From assembly GCF_000172415.1 (NCBI RefSeq), contig NZ_ABLD01000004.1, positions 186,001 to 250,000 on the forward strand: a stretch of 64,000 nucleotides of DNA, written 5' to 3'. Numbering within the stretch: position 1 is the stretch's first letter; every line of letters begins with the position of its first letter. The translations under genes and the position numbers were made by a program. Below are positions 45,867 through 54,976 of this stretch, piece after piece. The stretch is from Paraburkholderia graminis C4D1M. Its GTDB lineage: Bacteria > Pseudomonadota > Gammaproteobacteria > Burkholderiales > Burkholderiaceae. Under the pieces are notes generated by a model. It had not been told where the DNA came from, ran no database searches, and saw only the letters and a program-made list of their open reading frames with translations.

Positions 45867-47276
45867 TCAGCGAGCTTTACCGCTTTGGCCGTCACCGAAG
45901 ACGCGGTCGCCACGGGGGGGAGGGGCGGCCAGGAACGTATCGCGCCACACGGACAGGTTGTTCTCGCGCATCGGCGCCATCATGTCGGCGTGACGCGCCT
46001 GCCGCTCGGCAAGCGGCATCGACAGCGCGCGTTCGAGCGCCTCGGCCATTTGCGAGAGATCGAACGGATTGACGACGAGCGCGCCCGGCAATTGTTCGGC
46101 CGCGCCCGCGAACTGCGACAGCACGAGCACGCCAGGATCGGCCGGGTCCTGCGACGCGACGTATTCCTTCGCGACGAGATTCATGCCATCGCGCAGCGGC
46201 GTCACATAGCCGACCTGCGATTGACGGAACAGCGCCATCAGAAGATTGCGCTCGTATTTGCGGTTCAGGTACTGGATCGGCGTCCAGTCGAGCTGCGCGA
46301 AGCGTCCGTTGATGCGGCCGGCCTCGCCTTCCAGCGTCTGACGAATCCGCTGATAGGTTTGCACGTCGGAGCGCGTCGGCGGCGCGATCTGCACCAGCGA
46401 CACGCGCCCGTGCCATCCCGGCGCATTCAGCAGCAGGCGTTCGAACGCCTGAAAGCGCTCGACAAGCCCCTTCGAATAATCGAGGCGATCGACGCTCATG
46501 ATCAGCTTGCGTCCGCGCATGCCGTCGCGCAGGCTGCGCACCGGCTTTCGGTCGGTGAACTGCTCGGCGGCCTTCGCGATCGCATCGGGATAGATGCCGA
46601 TCGGATACGCAGCGACCTTCAGGAAGCGGTTATACGCGTGAACCATGCCGTCTTCGCTCGAGGTGCCGTGATGACCGCGCTCGATGAAATCGACAAACGA
46701 CTGGCGATCCGCCTCCGTCTGAAAGCCGATTACGTCGTAGCTGCACATTGCCTTGACGAGTTCCTCGTGCGGCGGAATCGTGCGCAACACCTCGGGAACC
46801 GGAAACGGAATATGCAGGAAGAAGCCGATCGGATTCTTCACGCCGAGATCGCGCAGGCAGCGCGCGAACGGCAGCAGATGATAGTCGTGAACCCAGATGA
46901 TGTCGTCGGGCCGCAGCAGCTCTTTCAACTGCTTCGCGAGCGTCGCATTGACGCGCTGGTAACCCGCGTATTCCTGCCGATCGTAGCGCGAGAGGTCGTT
47001 GCGATAGTGGAACGTGGGCCACAGCGTCGCATTCGAAAAACCGCGGTAGTACTGGTCGTAGTCGCGCTTGGTCAGGCCGACCGTCGCATACGTGACGTTG
47101 CCCTGCTTCTCGATTACCGGCGCCGACGGTTCGCTCACCGTCTCGCCGCTCCAGCCGAACCAGACTCCGCCGGTTTCCTTCAACGCGTCCAGCACGCCGA
47201 TCGCCAGGCCACCCGCTGCGGGCCGGCCCTCCTGGGTCGGCGCGACACGATTCGATACCACGATCAGTCTGCTCAT
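45867..47276 (-). CDS. otsA: Trehalose-6-phosphate synthase
   Basis: OtsA joins UDP-glucose and glucose-6-phosphate to make trehalose-6-phosphate, an osmo- and stress-protectant precursor. The 469-residue GT20 enzyme shows SRLIVVSNRVAPTQEGRPAAGGL, then VWFGWSG, the substrate-binding WVHDYHLLPFARCLRD, FFLHIPFPVPEVLRTIP, RLDYSKGLVERFQAF and GMNLVAKEYVASQ. Start at 47276 with a GGTGGAG ribosome site. The expected phosphatase gene otsB is not adjacent, so it must lie elsewhere. Confidence 0.95.
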   Translation of the reverse strand: MSRLIVVSNRVAPTQEGRPAAGGLAIGVLDALKETGGVWFGWSGETVSEPSAPVIEKQGNVTYATVGLTKRDYDQYYRGFSNATLWPTFHYRNDLSRYDRQEYAGYQRVNATLAKQLKELLRPDDIIWVHDYHLLPFARCLRDLGVKNPIGFFLHIPFPVPEVLRTIPPHEELVKAMCSYDVIGFQTEADRQSFVDFIERGHHGTSSEDGMVHAYNRFLKVAAYPIGIYPDAIAKAAEQFTDRKPVRSLRDGMRGRKLIMSVDRLDYSKGLVERFQAFERLLLNAPGWHGRVSLVQIAPPTRSDVQTYQRIRQTLEGEAGRINGRFAQLDWTPIQYLNRKYERNLLMALFRQSQVGYVTPLRDGMNLVAKEYVASQDPADPGVLVLSQFAGAAEQLPGALVVNPFDLSQMAEALERALSMPLAERQARHADMMAPMRENNLSVWRDTFLAAPPPRGDRVFGDGQSGKAR

Positions 47277-47502
47277 TGGTGCTCCACCTAGTTCAGTTGT
47301 TTCGTTGCATGCGGACATGTGCGGCAGGATTGCACGCAAGTCGCGTGCCGTTTCGGTGCAAATGGGAAATAAAAATGTGTGCAAATGTGACAAACGAGCA
47401 CAAACCCGCGCCGCCATGATGCGGCGAAGGAGTTTCTTCCGTTTCGTCACATGAAAGTGGAAACGTCTTGCTCGGGCTGGAAGCTCGGGCTGCCGAGCAG
47501 TC

Positions 47503-47775
47503 TTATGCGTCCTGCTCAGAGCCCAGGTCGCGCTGGTAGTCGAGGCCTTCCTGACGCACGCCGCCCTGGTTGTATTCCCCGTCAGGCGGCGCGTCGGGGG
47601 CGACGCGATTCTGCGCGGACGGATCGTGATGCGGCGCGGACGAGGCCGCAGCGGCCGCGGCGGCCGAAGCGTCCGGAACGGGTCCGGACGAAGCCGGCGG
47701 TGGAGCGCTCTTGTCCGCAGAACGGCTGTCGCGCTTGGAATGGCGCGCGGAACGCCGCAGCGCTGGATGTCTCAT
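47503..47775 (-). CDS. Small low-complexity protein of unknown function
   Basis: The 90-residue, disordered-looking protein has a basic N-terminus, an Ala/Ser-rich middle and an acidic Gly/Asp/Gln tail (GVRQEGLDYQRDLGSEQD). The ATG at 47775 has a GGAGG ribosome site. No domain is recognised. The type appears as conserved hypothetical proteins in Burkholderia relatives. Low complexity makes the coding call moderate. Confidence 0.5.
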   Translation of the reverse strand: MRHPALRRSARHSKRDSRSADKSAPPPASSGPVPDASAAAAAAASSAPHHDPSAQNRVAPDAPPDGEYNQGGVRQEGLDYQRDLGSEQDA

Positions 47776-47928
47776 GATCGATGCCTCCGGGCAAAGCCGC
47801 GCCGCCTGGCAGCGGCGGCATCAACACAGTCTAGGAGCGACGACATTGAATTGCCGGTAAATCATGCGTCGCATTTGTAACATGTACACAAATTTGCTGC
47901 GCCCGCCAAGGCGCGAACGGCAAGGAAT

Positions 47929-48144
47929 TCAGAGTTGCAGAGAGATTGGCGGACGCCGACTGGCCTGCGGAGTTTGCGTGGGCTGCGGAGGCGGGTCGCC
48001 AATCGGCGGCTCCACAGGTTCGATCGGTTCGGGATCCGGATTGGGCACCGTATCCGGCTCGCCCGGACTCGGCGGCTCGATCGGCTCCGGTCGATGCGCG
48101 TGCTGGCGAAGCGGCAGCGCGGGAGCGGCAGCGTAGTGCGGCAT
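47929..48144 (-). CDS. Small proline-rich protein
   Basis: This 71-residue protein is dominated by Pro, Glu, Asp and Ile in a PEPIEP-like repeat (EPIEPPSPGEP, PEPIEPVEPPIGDPP). A GAGG ribosome site precedes the ATG at 48144. It is likely extended and disordered, possibly spacer- or binding-type. The antisense glycine-rich frame is rejected. It lies between the OtsA/small-protein cluster and the sigma-54 regulator gene. Confidence 0.5.
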   Translation of the reverse strand: MPHYAAAPALPLRQHAHRPEPIEPPSPGEPDTVPNPDPEPIEPVEPPIGDPPPQPTQTPQASRRPPISLQL

Positions 48145-48261
48145 GTCAGTGGTCCTCGCTATGCATTTGTGTTGACTGCAGCAAGGGCTGTGCCGTTCGA
48201 CGCCGCGCTCCCGACGGGAAGCGGCGGGTGGAAGCGGCGCGTGGACTTTATGCGCCGGACG

Positions 48262-49662
48262 TTAAGCGTCCGCGCCGCCGAGCGCACGCGATTCATCGGC
48301 GGCATCGCCGTCTTCGCGCGCGTCGTTGCCGTATTCCACGAGGCGGTTGTACAGCGTCTTCAGGCTGATGCCGAGAATTTCCGCGGCGCGCGTCTTCACG
48401 CCGCCGCACTGCTCGAGCGTGGCCAGAATCAACTGACGGTCGGCTTCGGCGAGCGACGTGCCGAACGGAATCGTGATCGCCGTGCCCGCGGCCGGCTTCG
48501 ACAACGTGATCTGCAACGGCACGGTCGCGGTGCTGTCCGAGTCCGTGCCCGACATGATGTGCGCCCGCTGCACGTAGTTCTTCAGCTCGCGCACATTGCC
48601 CGGCCACGGATATGACAGCAGCATCTCCTTCACCGCGGGCGGGAAATGCTTCTTCGTGCCGTGCCGCTCGTTCAGTTCCTCGAGGAACGCTTGCGCGAGC
48701 AGTTCGACGTCCTTGCCCCGGTCGCGTAGCGGCGGCAGGCTGATCGGAAACACGTTCAACCGATGGTAGAGGTCGAGCCGCAGCTTTCCTTCCAGCACCG
48801 CCTGCTCCGGATCGCGGTTGGTCGCGGCGATCAGCCGCACGTCGGTTTCGATTTCCTTCGTCGTGCCGACCCGCATGAACATGCCGGTTTCCAGCACGCG
48901 CAGCAGCTTGACCTGCAATTCGATCGGCATTTCGGTGATTTCGTCGAGAAACAGCGTGCCGCCGTTCGCGCGCTCGAAATAACCCTTGTGCTGACGATCC
49001 GCGCCCGTGAACGAGCCGCGCTCGTGGCCGAACATTTCCGACTCGATCAGATTCGGCGAAATCGCGCCGCAGTTCACCGCCAGAAACGCATGCTTGCGAC
49101 GCAGGCTGAGCTCGTGCAGCGTCTGCGCGGCGACTTCCTTGCCGGTGCCTGATTCGCCGACCAGCATGACCGAAGCCGCCGTCGGCGCGACGCGGCCGAT
49201 CTGGTCGTAGACCTCCTGCATGGCCGGCGAATTGCCGAGCATCAGACCGAAGCGGCCCATGCGGCGCAGTTCGCCGCGCAAGGTGCCGATTTCGGCCTTC
49301 AGGTCGCCGGCGCGCGGCAGGCGCGACAGAATCGCCTTCACGCGCTGCATGTTGATGGGCTTCACCAGGTAGTCGGTGGCGCCCATTTTCAGCGCGTTCA
49401 CCGCCGACTCGACCGTGGCGTGGCCGGTAATCACGATCACTTCCACGCCGGAGCGCGGATCGAGATCTTCGAACAGTTCGACCCCGCTGCCGTCCGGCAG
49501 CTTGAGATCGGTAAAGACAACGTCCGGCATCTGCCGGACCAGTTGAATGCGCGCTTCGCGCAGATCGCCCGCGGTGGCGGTGGTCAGACCGTCTTCCCCG
49601 ATGATGGCGGAAAGCGCCTCGCGGGTACTTGCGTCGTCATCGACAATCAGTACATGTGGCAT
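48262..49662 (-). CDS. NtrC-type sigma-54-dependent response regulator
   Basis: The 466-residue protein has a receiver domain (DDD at about 8-10, phosphoacceptor Asp about 52 in FTDLKLPDG, Lys about 101 in LVKPIN). A sigma-54 AAA+ domain follows, with Walker A GESGTGKE, GSFTGA in place of GAFTGA, and Walker B LFLDEI. A Fis-type helix-turn-helix ends it (VKTRAAEILGISLKTLYNRL). No histidine kinase is adjacent. Its targets could include the DUF883 and lipoprotein genes around it, but that is inference. A TATAAT box lies in its 299-nt upstream region. Confidence 0.92.
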   Translation of the reverse strand: MPHVLIVDDDASTREALSAIIGEDGLTTATAGDLREARIQLVRQMPDVVFTDLKLPDGSGVELFEDLDPRSGVEVIVITGHATVESAVNALKMGATDYLVKPINMQRVKAILSRLPRAGDLKAEIGTLRGELRRMGRFGLMLGNSPAMQEVYDQIGRVAPTAASVMLVGESGTGKEVAAQTLHELSLRRKHAFLAVNCGAISPNLIESEMFGHERGSFTGADRQHKGYFERANGGTLFLDEITEMPIELQVKLLRVLETGMFMRVGTTKEIETDVRLIAATNRDPEQAVLEGKLRLDLYHRLNVFPISLPPLRDRGKDVELLAQAFLEELNERHGTKKHFPPAVKEMLLSYPWPGNVRELKNYVQRAHIMSGTDSDSTATVPLQITLSKPAAGTAITIPFGTSLAEADRQLILATLEQCGGVKTRAAEILGISLKTLYNRLVEYGNDAREDGDAADESRALGGADA

Positions 49663-49961
49663 CGCGTCTCGAAAGCCTGCAAGCGTGGGAGGAACAGCAT
49701 GCGGCGAGCATGCTGAAAAAGCGCCGACGACCTCGCGCGGGTGGCGGGCATACCTGTCTCAAAGTGAGCGTACGCCAACTTCCGACAGCGCTTGGTCACC
49801 GATTCCATTCAATATTGCAACAATACACGCATAAATCGCGACGTGATCGGCACTATTGTTCTGTATTTACCTATTATACGGCTTTATAGAGACAATTTAA
49901 CAGTCCCGGAGACACGCCGCATGCCCGGCGGATCGGCGGCGGCGCGCGGCGGGAAAGCAGC
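49663..49961. other. AT-rich upstream region with consensus -10 box
   Basis: The 299-nt gap upstream of the sigma-54 regulator has an unusually AT-rich core (about 49800-49900). It includes a perfect minus-strand TATAAT (49873-49878), about 210 nt before the regulator's ATG, without a clear -35. It probably holds that gene's promoter. No gene seen. Confidence 0.45.
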
Positions 49962-50249
49962 CTAGCTGCTGTGCGGGAACGGCCACGCGTCGGGGTGAGA
50001 GGAGCCGTTCGGCCCATGCGCGCCCGGACCGGCGGAGGCCGGCGAGCCCGCGCCGGACTGCGCGGAAGAAGCGGACGACGAGGACGCCGCCGACGGCGTG
50101 ACGACCGCGCCGCCCTCGTCTTCCCAGCGGTTCAACTCGCGCCCGGTGGTGGATTGCGCCGCGCGGCTGCGCTGGACATAGCGCACCGCGAGGTAGCCGC
50201 CGAGCGCCATCAGCGCGCCGAAAATACCAATTTTGGGTCGAGCCATCAT
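49962..50249 (-). CDS. Small membrane-anchored protein of unknown function
   Basis: The 95-residue protein has one N-terminal transmembrane helix (KIGIFGALMALGGYLAVRYV) followed by a charged stretch and an Ser/Ala/Gly-rich disordered tail. An AAGGAG ribosome site precedes tandem ATGs at 50249/50246. It is often found with DUF883 genes in Burkholderia relatives, as here. Role unknown, perhaps envelope-related. Confidence 0.65.
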   Translation of the reverse strand: MMARPKIGIFGALMALGGYLAVRYVQRSRAAQSTTGRELNRWEDEGGAVVTPSAASSSSASSAQSGAGSPASAGPGAHGPNGSSHPDAWPFPHSS

Positions 50250-50357
50250 GAACTCCTTGTGGTCGTTTTGTGATCGTTAGATGCAGAGAGGCAGAGAGTG
50301 CAAACCGCCGCGCCGCGCAGCCGGCCGCAGCGGACGCCGCGGACGCCGAACCCGCGC

Positions 50358-50675
50358 CTAGCGCGCGCTCAGCACGCCCAAGACGAAGCCGACGCCAGCC
50401 GCAATGGCGACGGAACTCCACGGGTTCTGCCGCACGTAGCGTTCCGTGTTGACGGTTGCGAAGCGATAGCGCCGCTGCGCGTTTTCCTGCGCGTCGCCGA
50501 GCGCGGATTGCAGCGTCTCGACATGGGTGCCGAGCTTCTGGCGCAGCGCGCCGACGCCCTCGCCCGGCACATTGGCGGCAAGCCGCAGCATTTCTTCCGA
50601 ATCCTTCAGCAGCACCCGCAGATCCTGGACGATCTTCTGGCCGCCGAGTGCGAGCTGTTGCGTCGTGTCAGTCAT
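50358..50675 (-). CDS. DUF883 (ElaB/YqjD-type) membrane-anchored protein
   Basis: The 105-residue protein has a helical N-terminal part (QKIVQDLRVLLKDSEEMLRL, DAQENAQRRYRFATVNTERY) and a C-terminal transmembrane anchor (NPWSSVAIAAGVGFVLGVLS), the hallmark of ElaB/YgaM/YqjD proteins. These bind ribosomes and sit in the inner membrane in stationary phase. It is co-directional with the small membrane protein gene 108 nt downstream. Confidence 0.88.
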   Translation of the reverse strand: MTDTTQQLALGGQKIVQDLRVLLKDSEEMLRLAANVPGEGVGALRQKLGTHVETLQSALGDAQENAQRRYRFATVNTERYVRQNPWSSVAIAAGVGFVLGVLSAR

Positions 50676-50980
50676 CTTTCACTCCTCGTCTGGTTCAGCG
50701 CCCGCGCGGACCGCGGCGTCCGCGGCCTGAGCGCACGCGTGCCGGGGGCAAGCTGCAATGCATGTGCCCGGTAACTTTGCGGGTTCGCGGGCGCGGCCGG
50801 CGCGCGCCACGCGCAGTTTCGACCGACTCGCCGCGATGCGCGGCCGATCGCCTTCACATAGATTGCAGGAAGCGCTGTCAAAGTGGTTAAATCGACCTTT
50901 GTGAGATAGAACTTCGGTCGTCTCGTTCCCAGGCCTGCGCGCCGCACCAACGAACTCATTTGCACAGGACTTCCCCGTTT
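50676..50980. other. Divergent promoter region, nothing specific seen
   Basis: The 305-nt GC-rich gap lies between the DUF883 gene (minus) and the sigma-54 activator (plus). It must hold both promoters, but I could not pick out a convincing box or RNA. Confidence 0.4.
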
Positions 50981-52039
50981 ATGGCGTCAATCGATCTGGC
51001 CTCGCCCACTGTGTCCGCCGGCGGCAGCGCTTCCGCACAGGCAAAGCAGCGCGTCGCGGACGGCGTCGCGGGACTGAAATCGTACGGCCTGCTGTACGGT
51101 TCGTCCCCGGTGATGCTCGACCTGTACGAGCAGATCGAGCGCGTCGCGAGCACCGACGCGACCGCGCTGATCATCGGCGAATCGGGCACCGGCAAGGAGC
51201 TGATCGCCCGCACGATTCACGATCAAAGCAGCCGCAGGGAGGCGCCGTTTGTCGCCGTGAATTGCGGCGCGATTCCCGACGAGCTCATCGAGGCCGAACT
51301 GTTCGGCCACGAAAAAGGCAGCTTCACCGGCGCGGTCCAAGGGCGCGTCGGCTACTTCGAGCATGCGAACGGCGGCACGCTGTTTCTCGACGAAGTCACC
51401 GAAATGGCGCCCGTGCGTCAGGTGAAACTTCTGCGCGCGCTCGAGACCGGCACGTTCTATCGCGTGGGCGGCAACGAGCTGATCAGCGGCAACGTGCGCG
51501 TGATCGCCGCGACCAATCGCGACCCGGCCGTCGCGGTCAAGGAAAACGGTCTGCGCGAGGATCTGATGTACCGGCTCGCGGTGTTTCCGTTGCGCGCGCC
51601 GCCGCTGCGCGAACGCGAGAACGACCGCGAACTGCTCGCGCAACACTTTCTTGCGCAGCTCAATCAGCAGGAAGGCACCAGCAAGAGCTTCAGCAAACGC
51701 TCGATCGAAACGCTGCGCACGTGGTCGTGGCCAGGCAACGTGCGCGAGCTGAAGAACGCGGTGTACCGCGCGTTCATTCTCGCGGAGAAAACGGTCGAGT
51801 TGCCGCACCCGCACCTCGCGTCGAAAGTGAAGCGGCCCGTGACGCAAGGCGACGCGATGAGCGTATGGATCGGCACGCCGCTCGCCGACGCGCAAAAGCA
51901 GATCATTCTCGGCACGCTGAAGTACTGCGGCGGCGACAAGCGGCGTGCGGCAAAAGCGCTCGGCGTGAGCCTCAAAACGCTCTACAACCGCTTGAGCGCA
52001 TATGGCGACGAAAGTACCGACGAAGACACCGAACAGTAG
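50981..52039 (+). CDS. Sigma-54-dependent activator lacking a receiver domain
   Basis: The 352-residue protein is an AAA+ sigma-54 activator: Walker A GESGTGKE, EKGSFTGA in place of GAFTGA, Walker B LFLDEV and the arginine-finger region. The C-terminal Fis-type helix-turn-helix is KRRAAKALGVSLKTLYNRLS. Only about 40 residues precede the AAA+ domain, so no receiver or PAS sensor is present. Activity must be set by expression or a partner protein, as in PspF. It resembles the regulator at 48262 throughout. The ATG at 50981 is chosen because the upstream start is TTG. Confidence 0.9.
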   Translation: MASIDLASPTVSAGGSASAQAKQRVADGVAGLKSYGLLYGSSPVMLDLYEQIERVASTDATALIIGESGTGKELIARTIHDQSSRREAPFVAVNCGAIPDELIEAELFGHEKGSFTGAVQGRVGYFEHANGGTLFLDEVTEMAPVRQVKLLRALETGTFYRVGGNELISGNVRVIAATNRDPAVAVKENGLREDLMYRLAVFPLRAPPLRERENDRELLAQHFLAQLNQQEGTSKSFSKRSIETLRTWSWPGNVRELKNAVYRAFILAEKTVELPHPHLASKVKRPVTQGDAMSVWIGTPLADAQKQIILGTLKYCGGDKRRAAKALGVSLKTLYNRLSAYGDESTDEDTEQ

Positions 52040-52281
52040 ACGCGCTTCAGCAGAAGTTTCCTCATCAAACAGTTCGCACCGCCAATCAAACCGGTCTGCA
52101 GTCTGAGCAGAAACCGGTTTGGTGCGCACCATGTTTTGCAATTGCTTGCACTTTCCCTCTGCCATTTACAAAACGCATCCTGCAAAATGCAGCAGCCCAT
52201 TTTCGACGATGGGACGACATGCCGCCGGCTCGCCGTTGCCTTCGCACGCGAGCCGGAGCACTTGCAAGAGTAGAGACAGGG

Positions 52282-52896
52282 ATGCAAAAGAAAATGCTGT
52301 GCGCCGGGTGCCTGGAACCAGGCTTGAAACCGCGCTTGAAAGTGCGCCGCCAACCAGAAGCGAGGCGCGGATGGGGTAACGCAACGGTCCTCGTTGCGTT
52401 GAGCCTGGCGCTCGCGTCGGCGCTCTCGGGCTGCAGTTCGTTCTACACAGAAGGCGCCACCGCCGGCGCGGGTATCGCCGGCGCCGCGCTCGCGGCGAAG
52501 GTCACGAGCAACGCCGCGGTCGCGACCGGCATCGGTCTCGGCGCAGTGGCCGCGGCGCGAGCGGGCGTGCAGTACTCCGAGCGCGTGGTCCACCGGAATA
52601 CGCAGGACGGCATCGCGAAGATCGCCGGGCCGCTCGAAGTCGGCGCGATCGCACCGTGGAGCGTCACGCATTCCATGCCGATCGAAGACGACGAACACGG
52701 CCGCGTCACGGTCAGCCGCACGATCAGCGCGGGCGCGCTCGACTGCAAGGAAATCGTCTTCTCGGTCGACCACATCGCGACGAAAAACGTGCCGGCCAGC
52801 AGCGCGTTCTACGTGGCCTCCATCTGCCGCGACGGCGAAAACTGGAAATGGGCGTCGGCCGAACCCGCCACCGAACGCTGGGGCGCATTGCAATGA
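52282..52896 (+). CDS. Lipoprotein, first of a paralogous pair
   Basis: The 204-residue protein has a long basic leader and a lipobox LSGC (Cys about residue 51), then a Gly/Ala-rich segment (GAGIAGAALAAKVTSNAAVA) that may span or associate with a membrane. The C-terminal domain contains APWSVTHSMPIED, CKEIVFSVDH and NWKWASAEPATERWG. Its TGA overlaps the ATG of the next gene, whose product shares that domain. An AGGG site precedes the ATG. The family is unrecognised. Confidence 0.75.
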   Translation: MQKKMLCAGCLEPGLKPRLKVRRQPEARRGWGNATVLVALSLALASALSGCSSFYTEGATAGAGIAGAALAAKVTSNAAVATGIGLGAVAAARAGVQYSERVVHRNTQDGIAKIAGPLEVGAIAPWSVTHSMPIEDDEHGRVTVSRTISAGALDCKEIVFSVDHIATKNVPASSAFYVASICRDGENWKWASAEPATERWGALQ

Positions 52897-53435
52897 CCGC
52901 GCGTGCGTTTCCGGCCGCTCAGCGGCTGCATCGCGCGAGTCTGACGGCGCTCGCCGGCGTGCTATGTCTCAGTGCGACGCTGCTCACGAGCGGTTGCTCG
53001 TCGATCGGCGCGGCGAGCGGCGCAGCCGCCGGCGTCGCGTCGGGCCTCGTCACGTCGAATCCGGCGGTGGGCATCGGCGTCGGTATCGCGGTGCAAGCCG
53101 CCACCGACGAAGCCATCGGCCGCTACATGCGCAGCATGCACAGCGACCAGCAGAATCTGATCGCGGCTTTGGCCGGCGCGATGCCCGTCGGCGAAACGCG
53201 TCCGTGGTCCGTCAAACATACGCTGCCCATCGAGAACGGCCACGGCCAGGTGCGCGTCACGCGCGCGTTCGGCTCGGCGCTCGCGCTATGCAAGGAGTTC
53301 GTGTTCTCGGTGCAGGACGGCGACGGACCGAACGCACGCGAAGACTGGTACACGGCAAGCGCGTGTCAGCAGGAGAAAGGCTGGAAATGGGCGTCCGCGG
53401 AACCGGCCGTGGAGCGCTGGGGCAATCTGCAATAA
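52893..53435 (+). CDS. Lipoprotein, second of a paralogous pair
   Basis: The 180-residue lipoprotein has a lipobox LTSGC and a Gly/Ala-rich segment (GAAAGVASGLVTSNPAVGIG). Its C-terminal domain (RPWSVKHTLPIENGHGQVRV, CKEFVFSV, GWKWASAEPAVERWG) closely matches that of the preceding gene. The ATG overlaps the upstream stop codon (ATGA), so the pair is co-translated. A strong terminator follows. It may act with its partner in one envelope complex. Confidence 0.75.
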   Translation: MTARAFPAAQRLHRASLTALAGVLCLSATLLTSGCSSIGAASGAAAGVASGLVTSNPAVGIGVGIAVQAATDEAIGRYMRSMHSDQQNLIAALAGAMPVGETRPWSVKHTLPIENGHGQVRVTRAFGSALALCKEFVFSVQDGDGPNAREDWYTASACQQEKGWKWASAEPAVERWGNLQ

Positions 53436-53457
53436 AACGAATCGCACCGCATAACGA

Positions 53458-53485
53458 AAAACGGCAGGGTCTCCCCTGCCGTTTT
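53458..53485. terminator. Bidirectional terminator between lipoprotein pair and ABC genes
   Basis: AAAACGGCAGGG and CCCTGCCGTTTT form a perfect 12-bp stem with a TCTC loop, with A- and T-runs at the ends. It serves the convergent plus-strand lipoprotein operon and minus-strand ABC ATPase gene. Confidence 0.9.
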
Positions 53486-53519
53486 CATTGAACAGTACTG
53501 CACGTGAGCGCCGCGGTGC

Positions 53520-54865
53520 TCACGACTCCACGTCTTCCAGACTGAAGATTTCGGTCTGGTCGTTGTAGGAAAAAATCTCGCCGTAGCGCCCCCAGTTGAT
53601 GACCGCGTCGAGCGTTTCTTCGGCGGCGCTGTCGGACAGAAAATCCTCCAGTTCCTGCTCGAAGCGCACACGCGGCGCACGATGGCCCGGCCGCTCGTTC
53701 AGCACCTTCTTGATTCGCGCGGCGAGTGGCACATGCCGCAGTAGATGCTCGGCGAACATCATCTTGCGCTCCTGCGTGCCGAATTCGGCGAACACGCGCG
53801 CGGGCGGCGTCAGGAAAATATCGCCTTCGCGGACGTCGGCGAAACCGAGGTGCTGAAGCACTTCCGCGACCGGGAACAGGTCGTCCACTTCGAGATGCAG
53901 CGAACGCGCGATTTCCGGCATGTCCGCGCGGCCGTGATACGGCGCGGCGGCGAGCGTCTCGATCAGACCGGCCATCAGGTTGGTCGACACGTGCGGCAAC
54001 CAGCTATGCAGCTCGAGGCCCTTCCGCGTTTTCTCGTCGGTCTGACGCGCGGTCATCTTCGCGTAGATCTCATCCACCAGACGCCGGAACGCCGGATCGA
54101 GACGATTGCGCGGATGCTTGAACGGCACCTTGATCTCGGCGATCACGCGGCCAGGATTGGACGACAACACGAGAATCCGGTCGCACATGAACACCGCTTC
54201 CTCGATGTTGTGCGTGACGATCAGCACCGCCTTGATCGGCATGCGGCCTTGCGTCCACAAGTCGAGCAGGTCGGTACGCAGCGTCTCGGCGGTCAGCACG
54301 TCGAGCGCGGAAAACGGCTCGTCCATCAGAAGCAGTGTGGGGTCGACCACCAGCGCGCGCGCAAAGCCGACGCGCTGGCGCATGCCGCCGGACAACTCGC
54401 GCGGATACGCGTTCTCGAAGCCGTCGAGGCCGATCAGGTCGATCGCGGCGAGCGCGCGTTCGCGCCGCTCGCGCGCGGCCACGCCTTGCGCCTCGAGCCC
54501 GGCTTCCACGTTTTGCAGCACGGTCAGCCACGGGAACAGCGCGAAGGTCTGGAACACCATCGCGACGCCCTTCGCGGGACCGTCGAGCGGCTTGCCCATG
54601 TATGTGACTTCGCCGTCGGTCGGCTCGATCAGACCGGCGATGATGCGCAGCAGCGTCGACTTGCCCGAGCCCGAACGCCCGAGCAGACCGACGATCTCGC
54701 CTTCGCGCAGCGACAGGTGGCGTCGTCGAGAACCAGCAGTTCGCCTTGCGACTTGTTGAAACCGCGGCACACGTCCTTGACGCGCAGGATTTCTTCGCCG
54801 AGACGCGGTGGCTTCGGCGGCGTCTGGATCGGCGCGGCGGTCGTGGCAGCTTTAGGATTTTGCAT
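53520..54865 (-). pseudogene. NitT/TauT-type ABC ATPase, interrupted by a one-base frameshift
   Basis: The intact form would be about 449 residues: an ABC domain followed by a C-terminal AAA-associated domain (from about 290, LVDEIYAKMTARQTDEKTRK). Frame 1 from the ATG at 54865 gives the normal N-terminus, MQNPKAATTAAPIQTPPKPP through GELLVLDDA. Near 54718 one base seems missing, and the next frame resumes with LSLREGEIVGLLGRSGSGKS (Walker A) and continues with LSGGMRQRVGFARAL and LLLMDEPFSALD. Adding one T near 54718 on the plus strand would restore a normal junction. Either the gene is broken or the sequence has an error. Confidence 0.85.
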
Positions 54866-54976
54866 CGCGTTATGCCTTCAATTCTCAGGAAAACACCGGG
54901 CCGCGCAGGTTTGTCGTGCACCGCGGCAGGCCAGGCGCGTAGCGTCAGGGCCTCAGAGCTTCACGGCCTCAGGGCC

